Assembly (NCBI GenBank): GCA_031425155.1 | Contig: JANPIV010000131.1 | Coordinates: forward strand, 28,516 to 92,515 | Origin: M3007 sp031425155 | Lineage (GTDB): Bacteria; Bacteroidota; Bacteroidia; Chitinophagales; Saprospiraceae | Reading direction: 5' to 3' | DNA: 64,000 bases | In this document: in pieces, positions 42,594 through 50,286 of the stretch | Layout of the letters: each line of letters starts with the position of its first letter | Numbering within the stretch: the first letter of the stretch is position 1 | The notes under the pieces: model-generated | The model's database searches: none | Told to the model about the DNA's origin: nothing | The model's input: only the letters and a program-made list of their open reading frames with translations | Program-made: the position numbers and the translations under genes

Positions 42594-43181
42594 TTACTCC
42601 TTCCCCCACCGTTCATATCCGCTGGGCATCCCCGGCTGCCCCATCGGCATTACCCGCAGTGGCTCGCAAGGCCGCAAACTATCGTAGCACTGCGCGGGCA
42701 ACTGCTGGTATAGTCGCGTACCTTCCGTTTTCCAGGCCAGCATGTCGTCGCTGACGGTCTTGATGATCTTGCCGGGATTGCCGACCACCATACTGCGGGA
42801 GGGAATCTGTTCCCCGCTTTTCAAAAAACACAGCGCGCCGACGATGCATTCGTCGCCCAGCACGACATCGTCCATGAGCACGGCATTCATACCCACCAGG
42901 CAATTGCGGCCCACGGTGGCCCCGTGGATGATGGCTCCGTGGCCAATGTGCGCGCCCTCGTGCAGCCGCACCATGATGCCGGGAAACATGTGGATGGTAC
43001 AGTTTTCCTGCACATTACAGCCGTCTTCGATGATGATCGCGCCCCAATCGCCGCGAATGGCTGCGCCGGGACCCACGTACACATTTTGCCCGATCACCAC
43101 ATTGCCCGTCACCGCCGCCTGTGGGTGGATGTACGCACTTTCGTGGATAACGGGGCGAAAACCATTGAATTCGTAGATCAT
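42594..43181 (-). CDS. paaY: PaaY/CaiE-type hexapeptide-repeat protein (gamma carbonic anhydrase-like)
   Basis: 195 residues of left-handed beta-helix hexapeptide repeats (about 12-150), then a C-terminal helix. The three metal-binding His positions are visible (CTIHMFPG, HIGHGAIIHG). The segment MRVMPMG-like near the end and NPGKIIK are typical of PaaY, a thioesterase/carbonic anhydrase-like protein linked to phenylacetate degradation; the exact activity here is inferred. Its leader carries TCATCATT-type repeats and its promoter is divergent from the FG-GAP gene. Confidence 0.88.
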   Translation of the reverse strand: MIYEFNGFRPVIHESAYIHPQAAVTGNVVIGQNVYVGPGAAIRGDWGAIIIEDGCNVQENCTIHMFPGIMVRLHEGAHIGHGAIIHGATVGRNCLVGMNAVLMDDVVLGDECIVGALCFLKSGEQIPSRSMVVGNPGKIIKTVSDDMLAWKTEGTRLYQQLPAQCYDSLRPCEPLRVMPMGQPGMPSGYERWGKE

Positions 43182-43190
43182 ATATATACT

Positions 43191-43229
43191 AATGATGAAT
43201 GATTAATGATGAGCGATGAATGATGCATT
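43191..43229 (-). repeat. TCATCATT word array in the paaY leader
   Basis: Read on the minus strand: repeated CATCATTCATC/TAATCATTCATC units ending about 9 nt before the paaY ATG. Confidence 0.75.
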
Positions 43230-43285
43230 GGAAAGAAGGGTAACCTCCCGTTTTCGTCAGTGATTAGCCGAAGGTGTACTTGTTT

Positions 43286-43293
43286 CAAAGTTA
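43286..43293 (-). promoter_or_regulatory. -7 box TAACTTTG for paaY
   Basis: Exact TAnnTTTG on the minus strand, divergent from the box at 43309-43316. Confidence 0.55.
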
Positions 43294-43308
43294 TCTTTTC
43301 TTTCCACG

Positions 43309-43316
43309 TAAGTTTG
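43309..43316 (+). promoter_or_regulatory. -7 box TAAGTTTG for the FG-GAP gene
   Basis: Exact TAnnTTTG about 73 bp before the start codon at 43389. Confidence 0.55.
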
Positions 43317-43345
43317 CCGTGAACTTCGGATAATTTCCGTTATCC

Positions 43346-43382
43346 GTCATTACTAATTCATCATTACTCATTCATCATTCAA
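43346..43382 (+). repeat. TCATCATT word array in the leader of the FG-GAP gene
   Basis: Units such as ATTCATCATTACTCATTCATC lie between the predicted transcript start and the ATG, in the same sense as the array before paaY. Confidence 0.75.
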
Positions 43383-43388
43383 CACCCC

Positions 43389-45668
43389 ATGCGCACTTTT
43401 TACTGTTCGCTTTCCTGTTTTATATTGACTATCAATACATTGTCGGCCCAAATGCCGATGTTCCAACGCCTGAATGTGCCGGTGTATCAGAACGGTCAGC
43501 TGCTGTCCGCGCCTTTTGCGGGTGGCCTGAATGCCCCACAATTTTCGGCTGCCGATCTCAACAATGATGGTCTGGCCGATCTGGTGGTTTTCGACCGCGC
43601 GGGTGACGTGTTTGTCACTTACCTGAACGAAGGTACGCCCAATGAAACCAGTTACACCTTCGCACCGGAGTATGCCTGCAACTTCCCGGTCCTGACGGAT
43701 TTTGTGGCATTGCGCGATTTCAACCAGGATGGTGCGGCGGATATTTTCTGCGCCTCTACCCTGCCGGGCAGCCAGGAAATTCAGGTTTTCCAAGGTTATT
43801 TTGATAATAATGTGCTGAAATTCAAGCAGTATTTGTTCGGGTATCCGGCCAATTGCGAAAACTGCAATCCCCTGCTGCTTTATTATCCCAGTATGGCGGA
43901 GGGTTTCTGGAACAATTTTTCCATCAGTAAGTCCGATTATCCGTCGGTAGATGATATAGATGGCGACGGCGACCTGGATATTGTGGCCTTCCCTTCGGGC
44001 AATAGTACACACCTGTCATATTTGCAAAACCAGTCCGTGGAGCTGGGTTTTGGCTTGGATAGTTTGACCTATACCCTGCCCGACAATTGCTGGGGCGGTT
44101 TCTTTGAAAATGGCCTGACCCGCTGCCGGAGTGAACTGGCCAGTACGCCCAACTGCTGTGCGCCGTGTTTTGCCCCCGGTACGGTGGAAGACCGGACGGA
44201 ACGGCATCCGGGGGCCACGGTGCTGACCTACGATCAGGACGGCGATGGTGATAAGGAGGTGATATTGGGCAATATTTCCTTCAATTGCCTGAACATGATG
44301 ACCAATGGTGGCAGTACCGACCATGCCTGGATGACATCGCAGGATACCTTGTTCCCGGAATATGATGTGCCAGTGGATATTTCCGTTTTTCCGGCCTCCT
44401 TTTATCTCGATGTGGACAACGACGCCCGCAGGGATTTGCTGGTTTCACCCAATAACAAAACCATTGGCGAAGACCAGCGCGCCGTGTGGTTTTACCGGAA
44501 TGTGGGTACGGCTACGGTGCCGGATTTTGAATTGCAGACCAAAAAACTCTTCATTGAGGATATGATTGACCTGGGCACGACTACGCACCCGGCTTTTGCC
44601 GATGTGAACGCGGACGGACTTACCGATCTGGTGGTGGGCAATTATGGCTATTTCACACAAAGCAATTCCACGGCTACCAATGCCAGCCTGTATCTTTATC
44701 TGAACACCGGTACTGCTACAGCACCTGTCTTTCAACTTAGCAGCAGCGACTGGCTGGGTATGTCCGAATTTGCACCCAATGACTTTGATTTTGCCCCCAG
44801 CTTCGCCGATATGGATGGCGATGGCGATAATGATCTGCTCGTGGGTAGTAATCTGGGCAGTATATATTACTACGAAAATGTGGCAGGTGCGGGCAATCCC
44901 ATGAATTTCGTCCGGGATCTGGATGTGATGTGGATTTTGCTGGACGTGGGTCAGGCTTCCGTACCCACCGTTTTTGATTTGGATGGCGATGGTTTGAAAG
45001 ACTTGCTGGTGGGCGAACGCCAGGGAAATATCAATTTTTTTAAAAATGTAGGCTCCCCTACCCAACCGCTGTTTGCACAGACCATTACGGAACCACGATT
45101 GGGCAATATTACGACTGCTCCGTTCTCCGGCGGCATCGGTTTCAGTGCGCCTACGGTCATCAATACGAATGACGGCGCCATGCTGATCGTCGGTGGCAAT
45201 GATGGGGTGCTCCGCGCTTACCTGAACCTGACGCCTACCAATATGCCATACAGTGTCGTGTCTGCCACTTGGGGCAATACAGATGACGGCAATCGCAGCC
45301 ACGCCGCCTTCGCCGATCTGGACGACGATGGCTACATGGATATGATGGTTGGCAACTACCGGGGTGGCCTTGGCCTGTATTCTACCATCACTGCGGACTG
45401 TACCCCGACCACTACTACCCAGCTCGTACCAGAGCGTCCGGTGAGCCTCTCGCCCAATCCCGCGCGCAGCTGGGTGCAGGTGACGATGCCTGCCGCCGGG
45501 CCGGTACAGTGGCGGGTGTATAACACGGTTGGCCAGATCGCCGCTACGGGCGAAAGCGGCCAGGGACAATTTACTATTTTGGTAAATAACTGGCAGTCAG
45601 GTGTTTATTTCCTGGAAACCTTCTCGAATGGCCAACGTGGGGTGGTTAAACTGGTGGTGCAACATTGA
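43389..45668 (+). CDS. T9SS-exported FG-GAP/VCBS repeat protein
   Basis: 759 residues with a signal peptide ending INTLSA. Repeated calcium-binding blades of the form DLNNDGLADLVVFD, DINGDGDLDIV-like, DVNADGLTDLVVG and DMDGDGDNDLLVGS span about 50-670, as in FG-GAP/VCBS beta-propellers. A C-terminal sorting domain starts at LSPNPARSW and ends GVVKLVVQH. It should be a surface-attached or secreted calcium-stabilised propeller, possibly adhesive. It is a single gene. Confidence 0.92.
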   Translation: MRTFYCSLSCFILTINTLSAQMPMFQRLNVPVYQNGQLLSAPFAGGLNAPQFSAADLNNDGLADLVVFDRAGDVFVTYLNEGTPNETSYTFAPEYACNFPVLTDFVALRDFNQDGAADIFCASTLPGSQEIQVFQGYFDNNVLKFKQYLFGYPANCENCNPLLLYYPSMAEGFWNNFSISKSDYPSVDDIDGDGDLDIVAFPSGNSTHLSYLQNQSVELGFGLDSLTYTLPDNCWGGFFENGLTRCRSELASTPNCCAPCFAPGTVEDRTERHPGATVLTYDQDGDGDKEVILGNISFNCLNMMTNGGSTDHAWMTSQDTLFPEYDVPVDISVFPASFYLDVDNDARRDLLVSPNNKTIGEDQRAVWFYRNVGTATVPDFELQTKKLFIEDMIDLGTTTHPAFADVNADGLTDLVVGNYGYFTQSNSTATNASLYLYLNTGTATAPVFQLSSSDWLGMSEFAPNDFDFAPSFADMDGDGDNDLLVGSNLGSIYYYENVAGAGNPMNFVRDLDVMWILLDVGQASVPTVFDLDGDGLKDLLVGERQGNINFFKNVGSPTQPLFAQTITEPRLGNITTAPFSGGIGFSAPTVINTNDGAMLIVGGNDGVLRAYLNLTPTNMPYSVVSATWGNTDDGNRSHAAFADLDDDGYMDMMVGNYRGGLGLYSTITADCTPTTTTQLVPERPVSLSPNPARSWVQVTMPAAGPVQWRVYNTVGQIAATGESGQGQFTILVNNWQSGVYFLETFSNGQRGVVKLVVQH

Positions 45669-45890
45669 TCGGCCTGCGATCCAGGGCAGCACTGATGTCG
45701 CCTATTTTAATGCCAAACAATAATCAGGGGTCGTTTCACCACCGATTGAGCAATTATTTGCCGTCATAATTACCTGATTATGCGGGCAATATGATTTTGA
45801 ACGCCATAAAAGAAGCATATTTGCTCTGGCATAGTTCTTTCACTGAATAAGTGGAACAAGCACTTTTCACTCTTTAAATTTTTTTCAGTC

Positions 45891-46121
45891 ATGAAAAACA
45901 AAAAAGATCAGAAAGACGACCGTTCCCCGAAGCATCAAAACCCATCACCCGAAAATCAGTGGGAACAGCAGGGTGATATACCCAGCGGCCAGGAAGGTGG
46001 CCGGGGAGCCAACAAAAATGACGACCGCAGCGAAGACAGTAAAGGCGGTAATAATCGCGGACTTGGCAATCAGGAAGGTGCCAATCAAGGCAATTACCAG
46101 GGGAATACCGGAAAACGATAA
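45891..46121 (+). CDS. Small disordered hydrophilic Gly/Asn/Lys-rich protein
   Basis: 76 residues, almost free of hydrophobic residues, rich in Gly, Asn, Gln, Asp and Lys (ENQWEQQGDIPSGQEGGRG, GNQEGANQGNYQGN). It resembles stress-related disordered proteins with KGG-like repeats, but I cannot assign a family. The ATG at 45891 follows an A/T-rich leader. A good terminator follows at 46217. The opposite strand here has a hydrophobic reading frame (45945-46145), which is a by-product of the polar codons. Confidence 0.65.
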   Translation: MKNKKDQKDDRSPKHQNPSPENQWEQQGDIPSGQEGGRGANKNDDRSEDSKGGNNRGLGNQEGANQGNYQGNTGKR

Positions 46122-46216
46122 GCATGCATTCAGGGACGATTTCACGATCGTTCTGCTATAAATTAATTAAACCAGGTGGAGTTTACTCTCCGCTGAACAC
46201 AAATGATACCAGGAGT

Positions 46217-46246
46217 CTGGCGGACTATGTCCGCCGGGCTTTTTTT
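46217..46246 (+). terminator. Rho-independent terminator
   Basis: Nine-bp stem (arms 46217-46225 and 46229-46237, one G-U pair) with loop TAT, followed by seven T. It fits the small gene ending at 46121. Confidence 0.7.
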
Positions 46247-46296
46247 GTTTATGGAACATGCAAAAAATAAGATAGCAGGAACAACCTTACTTGAGT

Positions 46297-46380
46297 TGTC
46301 ATTCCGACGGTAGGAGGAATCTGCGAAAGTGCTGATTACCAATGCTACGCGACCAGATTTCTCCTGCCGTCGAAATGACA
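46297..46380. repeat. Palindromic repeat TGTCATTCCGACGG-type
   Basis: TGTCATT-CCGACGG-AGGAGGAATCTG on the left (46297-46323) has its near reverse complement on the right (46355-46380, ending CGAAATGACA). Repeats of this type are common between genes in Bacteroidota. No coding function. Confidence 0.7.
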
Positions 46381-46439
46381 TCCGGATGTAGGAAAATAGG
46401 AACTTATTTCTCACTCATTCCTATAATGGGTTTAATAGC

Positions 46440-46580
46440 CCCGGCAGGGCAATGTCGTTGACTTAAGGGTAGACGCTGGAATGGAGGGCGGAATTTATTC
46501 CGCCTAAGCGTGGAAAGACCATAAGAAGCGGAATAAATTCCGCCCTCCGGTCCTTAAGTCAACGACATTGCCCGGCAGGG
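46440..46580. mobile_element. 121-bp MITE with 19-bp terminal repeats and 10-bp target duplication
   Basis: The element spans 46450-46570. Its ends are CAATGTCGTTGACTTAAGG and the exact reverse complement. The direct repeat CCCGGCAGGG flanks it at 46440-46449 and 46571-46580. A second perfect 21-bp inverted pair lies inside (46483-46503 and 46528-46548). No transposase is encoded. A 10-bp duplication and CAAT end fit IS4-related transposition (inference). Confidence 0.85.
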
Positions 46581-46627
46581 GTAACCCCTGATTTGCATTT
46601 ATAAATAAGAATGTGCAGCCTGCTTTT

Positions 46628-47782
46628 TCATTCTTTCCCGCTTACTCCATCCGTCAGTCCTACTTCCCAGTGGGGCAATTCCAGCCCAAAAGCGGCTTTA
46701 TAATTCCGTGTAGCCTGCTCCGCAAAATCAGCCACGCCGCTGCGTTTTACCAGATTGATGGTGCAGCCCCCAAAGCCACCGCCCATCATCCGGCTGCCCA
46801 ATACGGCAGGATGTTGCCGGGCTTGTTCCACCAGAAAATCAACTTCCGGGCAACTGATCTCAAATTCATCCCGCGCACCCTGATGAGCCTGATAAAGCAA
46901 GTCACCAAAATCTTCCAGTTTTCCTGTTTCCAGTGCCCGGCAAGCCGCCAGTACCCGCGCGTTTTCCTTGACCACATAGTGACAGCGTTTGAAAACCACC
47001 TCCGACAGACGCGACTTTTCCGCTTCCAGCATTTCCAGGGTCACATCACGCAGACTATGTACTTCGGGATACTTTTCCTGCAACAGGCGCACTCCTTCCT
47101 CGCACTGCTGCCGACGGCTAGCGTATTCAGAATCAACGAGTTGGTGCTTCACGCCGGAGTTGCACAGCAGTAAGATGTGCTCTGGAAATTGAAAAGGATA
47201 ATACTGATGGGTCAGGGTGCGGCAGTCAATTTGCAGCGCGTGGTCGGCCTTACCCATCAGGGAGGCATACATATCCATGATGCCACAGGGCATCCCGACA
47301 AAAATATTTTCCGACCGCTGCGCCAGACGAGCCAGATCGGGCCGCGACAGGCCCAGATCGTACAGTTCATTCAGGGCAAAAACCATCCCGCTTTCTACCG
47401 CCGCAGACGAGGAAAGCCCCGCGCCCAGCGGAATATCGCCGCCAAAAACGACATTGACCCCGTGCAGTACTTTGCCATCTTTTTGCAGTTCGCTGAACGT
47501 GCCCAGCAGGTAGTCGGGCCAGTCTTTGCCGGATTTTACCAGTTTCTCCAGAGTGGTCGTATGCTCTTCCTGCAAATCTTCTGCATACAAATTTAAAGTC
47601 GTATCGGTACGCGGCGACACCGCAAACCATATCGCCCGGTCAATCGCCGCCGGGAGCACAAAACCCTCGTTGTAATCGGTGTGTTCGCCAATCAGGTTGA
47701 TGCGGCCGGGTGCGCGGACGACTATGGCCGGGGCATCGCCGAAACGCTGGCGAAAAGTCTGAATAATTGATTCTGGATACAT
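46628..47782 (-). CDS. galK: Galactokinase
   Basis: 384 residues, full length. GHMP-kinase motifs are clear: the galactose-binding signature GRINLIGEHTDYNEGFVLP, the ATP loop PLGAGLSSSAA, the catalytic Asp region CGIMDMYASLMGK and the C-terminal GGGFGGCTINLV. It phosphorylates galactose in the Leloir pathway. The other gal genes are not in the window. It starts 20 bp after the MOSC gene on the same strand. Confidence 0.96.
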   Translation of the reverse strand: MYPESIIQTFRQRFGDAPAIVVRAPGRINLIGEHTDYNEGFVLPAAIDRAIWFAVSPRTDTTLNLYAEDLQEEHTTTLEKLVKSGKDWPDYLLGTFSELQKDGKVLHGVNVVFGGDIPLGAGLSSSAAVESGMVFALNELYDLGLSRPDLARLAQRSENIFVGMPCGIMDMYASLMGKADHALQIDCRTLTHQYYPFQFPEHILLLCNSGVKHQLVDSEYASRRQQCEEGVRLLQEKYPEVHSLRDVTLEMLEAEKSRLSEVVFKRCHYVVKENARVLAACRALETGKLEDFGDLLYQAHQGARDEFEISCPEVDFLVEQARQHPAVLGSRMMGGGFGGCTINLVKRSGVADFAEQATRNYKAAFGLELPHWEVGLTDGVSGKE

Positions 47783-47801
47783 CGTAAATAATAGTTACTG
47801 G

Positions 47802-48620
47802 TTATTGGTTTATTGGCACGGTCACCGCATCCTGAATACGAATGGTCGCATTTTCCGCTTCGCCCATCCATACAACGTTTTGTCCGAAATAAATTTTATT
47901 ACCAAAACGCCGAAAGGTAGCCAAAGTCTTGAGCGGTTCCTGTGCCCGCAAGGCCGTTTCCTGATCCGTGGTGGTTATCGGACAGCGGGCGCAACGTTTT
48001 ACGGCTTTGAATGACACTTCACCAATTGTAAAGTCGGTCCAGTTATCTTCGGCAAAAGGCGTACCGCCGGTAAAAACCAGGTTAGGACGAAAGCGATTCA
48101 TAGGCAGCGGTTCCGCCAGACGGGTATTCAGGTCGTTCAACGCTTCCTGACCAATGATTAGAAAAGGAAAACCATCGGCAAAACTCACGTATTGACCCTT
48201 TGGGGCATAGCGGCCATCGGCAGCCCGGTGGGTCGTTTCGGGCATCCACACCAGACGCAGGCTTTTGCCCAGCCTATCCGAAAACCACTCATTGATCGCG
48301 GCTGGCAACAGACGTGCGGCACACCGGTTGCTCCACACCTGCACCATCACTTTCGGCCCCTCATCCGGCCTGATTTCCAGGGGGATTTGGACGAATTGTG
48401 CCGGGTCATTTTTGGCAAAAACAGTGAGCACATCTGCGTCCACTTTCGTACCCAGCAAGGCCATAGCGGGCAGTTCGCGCTGGGTCATGAATTCGCCGCT
48501 ATCGTCCACCAGCATCCAGCGGCGGTCGTATTGCAGGCCCCGGCGCTGGACCAGCGACTGCTGAAGGGGAATGCCGCCAAGTGATTTGATGGGATAAATC
48601 CAGAGTTCAGAAAGGTGCAT
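47802..48620 (-). CDS. MOSC-domain protein
   Basis: 272 residues. The N-terminal MOSC beta-barrel (YPIKSLGGIPLQQS, YDRRWMLVD) and C-terminal MOSC core with FRPNLVFTGG and the catalytic Cys of KRCARCPITT are present. The proteins bind molybdenum cofactor or move sulfur; YcbX-like members help reduce N-hydroxylated compounds. No ferredoxin domain is fused. It shares a transcript with galK. Confidence 0.92.
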   Translation of the reverse strand: MHLSELWIYPIKSLGGIPLQQSLVQRRGLQYDRRWMLVDDSGEFMTQRELPAMALLGTKVDADVLTVFAKNDPAQFVQIPLEIRPDEGPKVMVQVWSNRCAARLLPAAINEWFSDRLGKSLRLVWMPETTHRAADGRYAPKGQYVSFADGFPFLIIGQEALNDLNTRLAEPLPMNRFRPNLVFTGGTPFAEDNWTDFTIGEVSFKAVKRCARCPITTTDQETALRAQEPLKTLATFRRFGNKIYFGQNVVWMGEAENATIRIQDAVTVPINQ

Positions 48621-48826
48621 TGTGGCCAGATATTAGATAAAGACCTGTGGTCTAAATTGTTTGCAATCAATGTGTTTTGCAGAAAAATTACGTCTTTATC
48701 AGTTACAAAAAGTTAACATTTAAAAATTTTACTATGTTAATAAAACAAAATTTTAACAAAAGCGTAGAAAGAGAGGATATTTTGCGTCCTGCTTTTTTCT
48801 AATCCTCGTCTTCTAAATCTCTCTTC

Positions 48827-49006
48827 ATGCAGCAGATTATTCCAAATCCCCCCACCCGCTTCCACGAGCGGGACATGAACCCTGCTTTGACAACCCGGCT
48901 ACCGATTTGTGGTCTGGTGTTGTTGGTGAGCATCCCGGCAGCTTTACTGACGGCGATCATCATGGGTTTAGTACACGCGATTCGTTTTGTTACCAAATCT
49001 TCCTGA
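48827..49006 (+). CDS. Small single-pass membrane protein, 59 residues
   Basis: An ATG at 48827 opens a 59-residue frame: polar N-terminus (MQQIIPNPPTRFHER), one transmembrane segment (about 26-49) and a short basic tail. It sits alone on its strand and is followed by a hairpin with a nine-T run at 49037-49073, which supports real transcription. Function unknown. Confidence 0.6.
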   Translation: MQQIIPNPPTRFHERDMNPALTTRLPICGLVLLVSIPAALLTAIIMGLVHAIRFVTKSS

Positions 49007-49036
49007 CAAGAAACGCATCATTTTACCCCCCGTGGA

Positions 49037-49073
49037 AACGTTGACTGGATTGATCCGGTCAGCGTTTTTTTTT
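49037..49073 (+). terminator. Rho-independent terminator after the small membrane-protein gene
   Basis: Thirteen-bp stem with two G-U pairs (arms 49037-49049, 49054-49066), loop TTGA, then a long T-run. Confidence 0.75.
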
Positions 49074-49079
49074 GCCTGT

Positions 49080-50114
49080 TCATTCCTGCGTTGCATTTTC
49101 CATTTCGATCAGTTCGCGGGCAATAGCCAGCGGGTCGCCATGCTCGAATTCCAGTTGGCGAAGTACGGTCGTTTGGCTGGTTTCTATACCATGCTGATAG
49201 GTTTTATCATAATAACGCAGAGCGATTTCGGCGGCAGCGGCAAAGTCGTCCCGCTCCAGGGCTTCCAAAGCGGCTTTGAGGTGTTGGCCGCCAAGTTTCC
49301 GATCCAGTTTTCCAAAAGCTGTTTGCAGCTCGCTTTTATCGGTGCCTACGTAGTCGGTCAGCAGGTTTTGCAGGCGCGCGGTATGCGGTATTTGCACATT
49401 CCATAAGGGGGCGGTCTTCATTTGCTGCCAAAACCCATCGGGAATATAGATGCGGCCAATGCTGTGGCTTTCATTTTCCACCCAAATGCGCCGGGTCGTG
49501 TCCAGCGGGTGCAAGGCGGTGTACAGATCATTTTCAAATTGCTCCACGGTCGGCTGTGGCTGCTCGCCGATAAACCCAAAGGCAGAACCTTTGTGGCGGG
49601 CCAAACCTTCCAGATCAATGACCTGTTCGCCCATTTCCCGCAGGGCATGGAGTATTTTGGTCTTGCCCGTGCCGGTGCGCCCGCCGATCACGAGCAGGGG
49701 ATATTGCCGCTCCGCCAATTGCGCCAGCACCCACGTTCGGTAGGCTTTGTAGCCGCCTTCAAGGGTCCGCACCTCCAGACCAGCCTGACGCAGCAGCCAG
49801 GCCATGCTGCCGCTGCGCTGCCCACCGCGCCAGCAATGCACCGCCACCCGGCCCTGTGGCGCAAGGCTCCGGGCACGGCGTACAAAGTCTGCCAATTTGG
49901 GACCCACCAGTTCCAGTCCCTTTTCCAGTGCCAGTTCGCGACTTTTTTGCTTGTAAATGGTGCCCACCATAGCCCGCTCCGCATCGGTGAAAAGCGGAAA
50001 AGGGATGGCTCCGGGTACATGCCCCTGCGCATACTCGCCGGGCGAACGCACGTCGAGCAAAGGTTGGGTGGCACAGACAGCCAACAGATCGGAAGCAGTG
50101 AGGAGATGTGGCAT
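49080..50114 (-). CDS. mnmH: tRNA 2-selenouridine/geranyl-2-thiouridine synthase
   Basis: 344 residues. The N-terminal rhodanese domain has LLDVRSPGEY and the catalytic Cys in HCWRGGQRS (about 93). The P-loop GGRTGTGKT (about 142-150) begins the C-terminal domain, with the SelU segment AFGFIGEQPQPTVEQFE. The enzyme geranylates and then selenates the wobble 2-thiouridine of certain tRNAs using selenophosphate. No selD is in the window. Confidence 0.95.
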   Translation of the reverse strand: MPHLLTASDLLAVCATQPLLDVRSPGEYAQGHVPGAIPFPLFTDAERAMVGTIYKQKSRELALEKGLELVGPKLADFVRRARSLAPQGRVAVHCWRGGQRSGSMAWLLRQAGLEVRTLEGGYKAYRTWVLAQLAERQYPLLVIGGRTGTGKTKILHALREMGEQVIDLEGLARHKGSAFGFIGEQPQPTVEQFENDLYTALHPLDTTRRIWVENESHSIGRIYIPDGFWQQMKTAPLWNVQIPHTARLQNLLTDYVGTDKSELQTAFGKLDRKLGGQHLKAALEALERDDFAAAAEIALRYYDKTYQHGIETSQTTVLRQLEFEHGDPLAIARELIEMENATQE

Positions 50115-50177
50115 TACTTATGGTATCGGCGGGTGTAGCCGCCGGAAAAGTGTCGGCAGATGAACTTGGTAATGCGC

Positions 50178-50185
50178 CAAAGGTA
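50178..50185 (-). promoter_or_regulatory. -7 box TACCTTTG for mnmH
   Basis: Exact TAnnTTTG on the minus strand 64 bp before the mnmH start, directly after the terminator of the preceding gene. Confidence 0.5.
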
Positions 50186-50193
50186 AAACAAAA

Positions 50194-50220
50194 GGGGCAA
50201 TGCCGTGGCGGCATTGCCCC
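50194..50220 (-). terminator. Terminator of the choice-of-anchor B gene
   Basis: Perfect 12-bp stem (50194-50205 and 50209-50220) with a 3-nt loop; on the minus strand it is followed by TTTTGTTTT. Confidence 0.75.
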
Positions 50221-50286
50221 TGAAATGGATCGTCGAATACTCCAATACTCGTATCCTCCCAAAAACATAGTTTCCAGTGTCTTAAC

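Noticed and set aside
45945..46145. Hydrophobic 66-codon minus-strand frame opposite the small disordered protein
   Set aside because: It looks like a membrane protein, but this arises from the complement of polar Gly/Asn/Asp codons; the plus gene has a typical leader and terminator.
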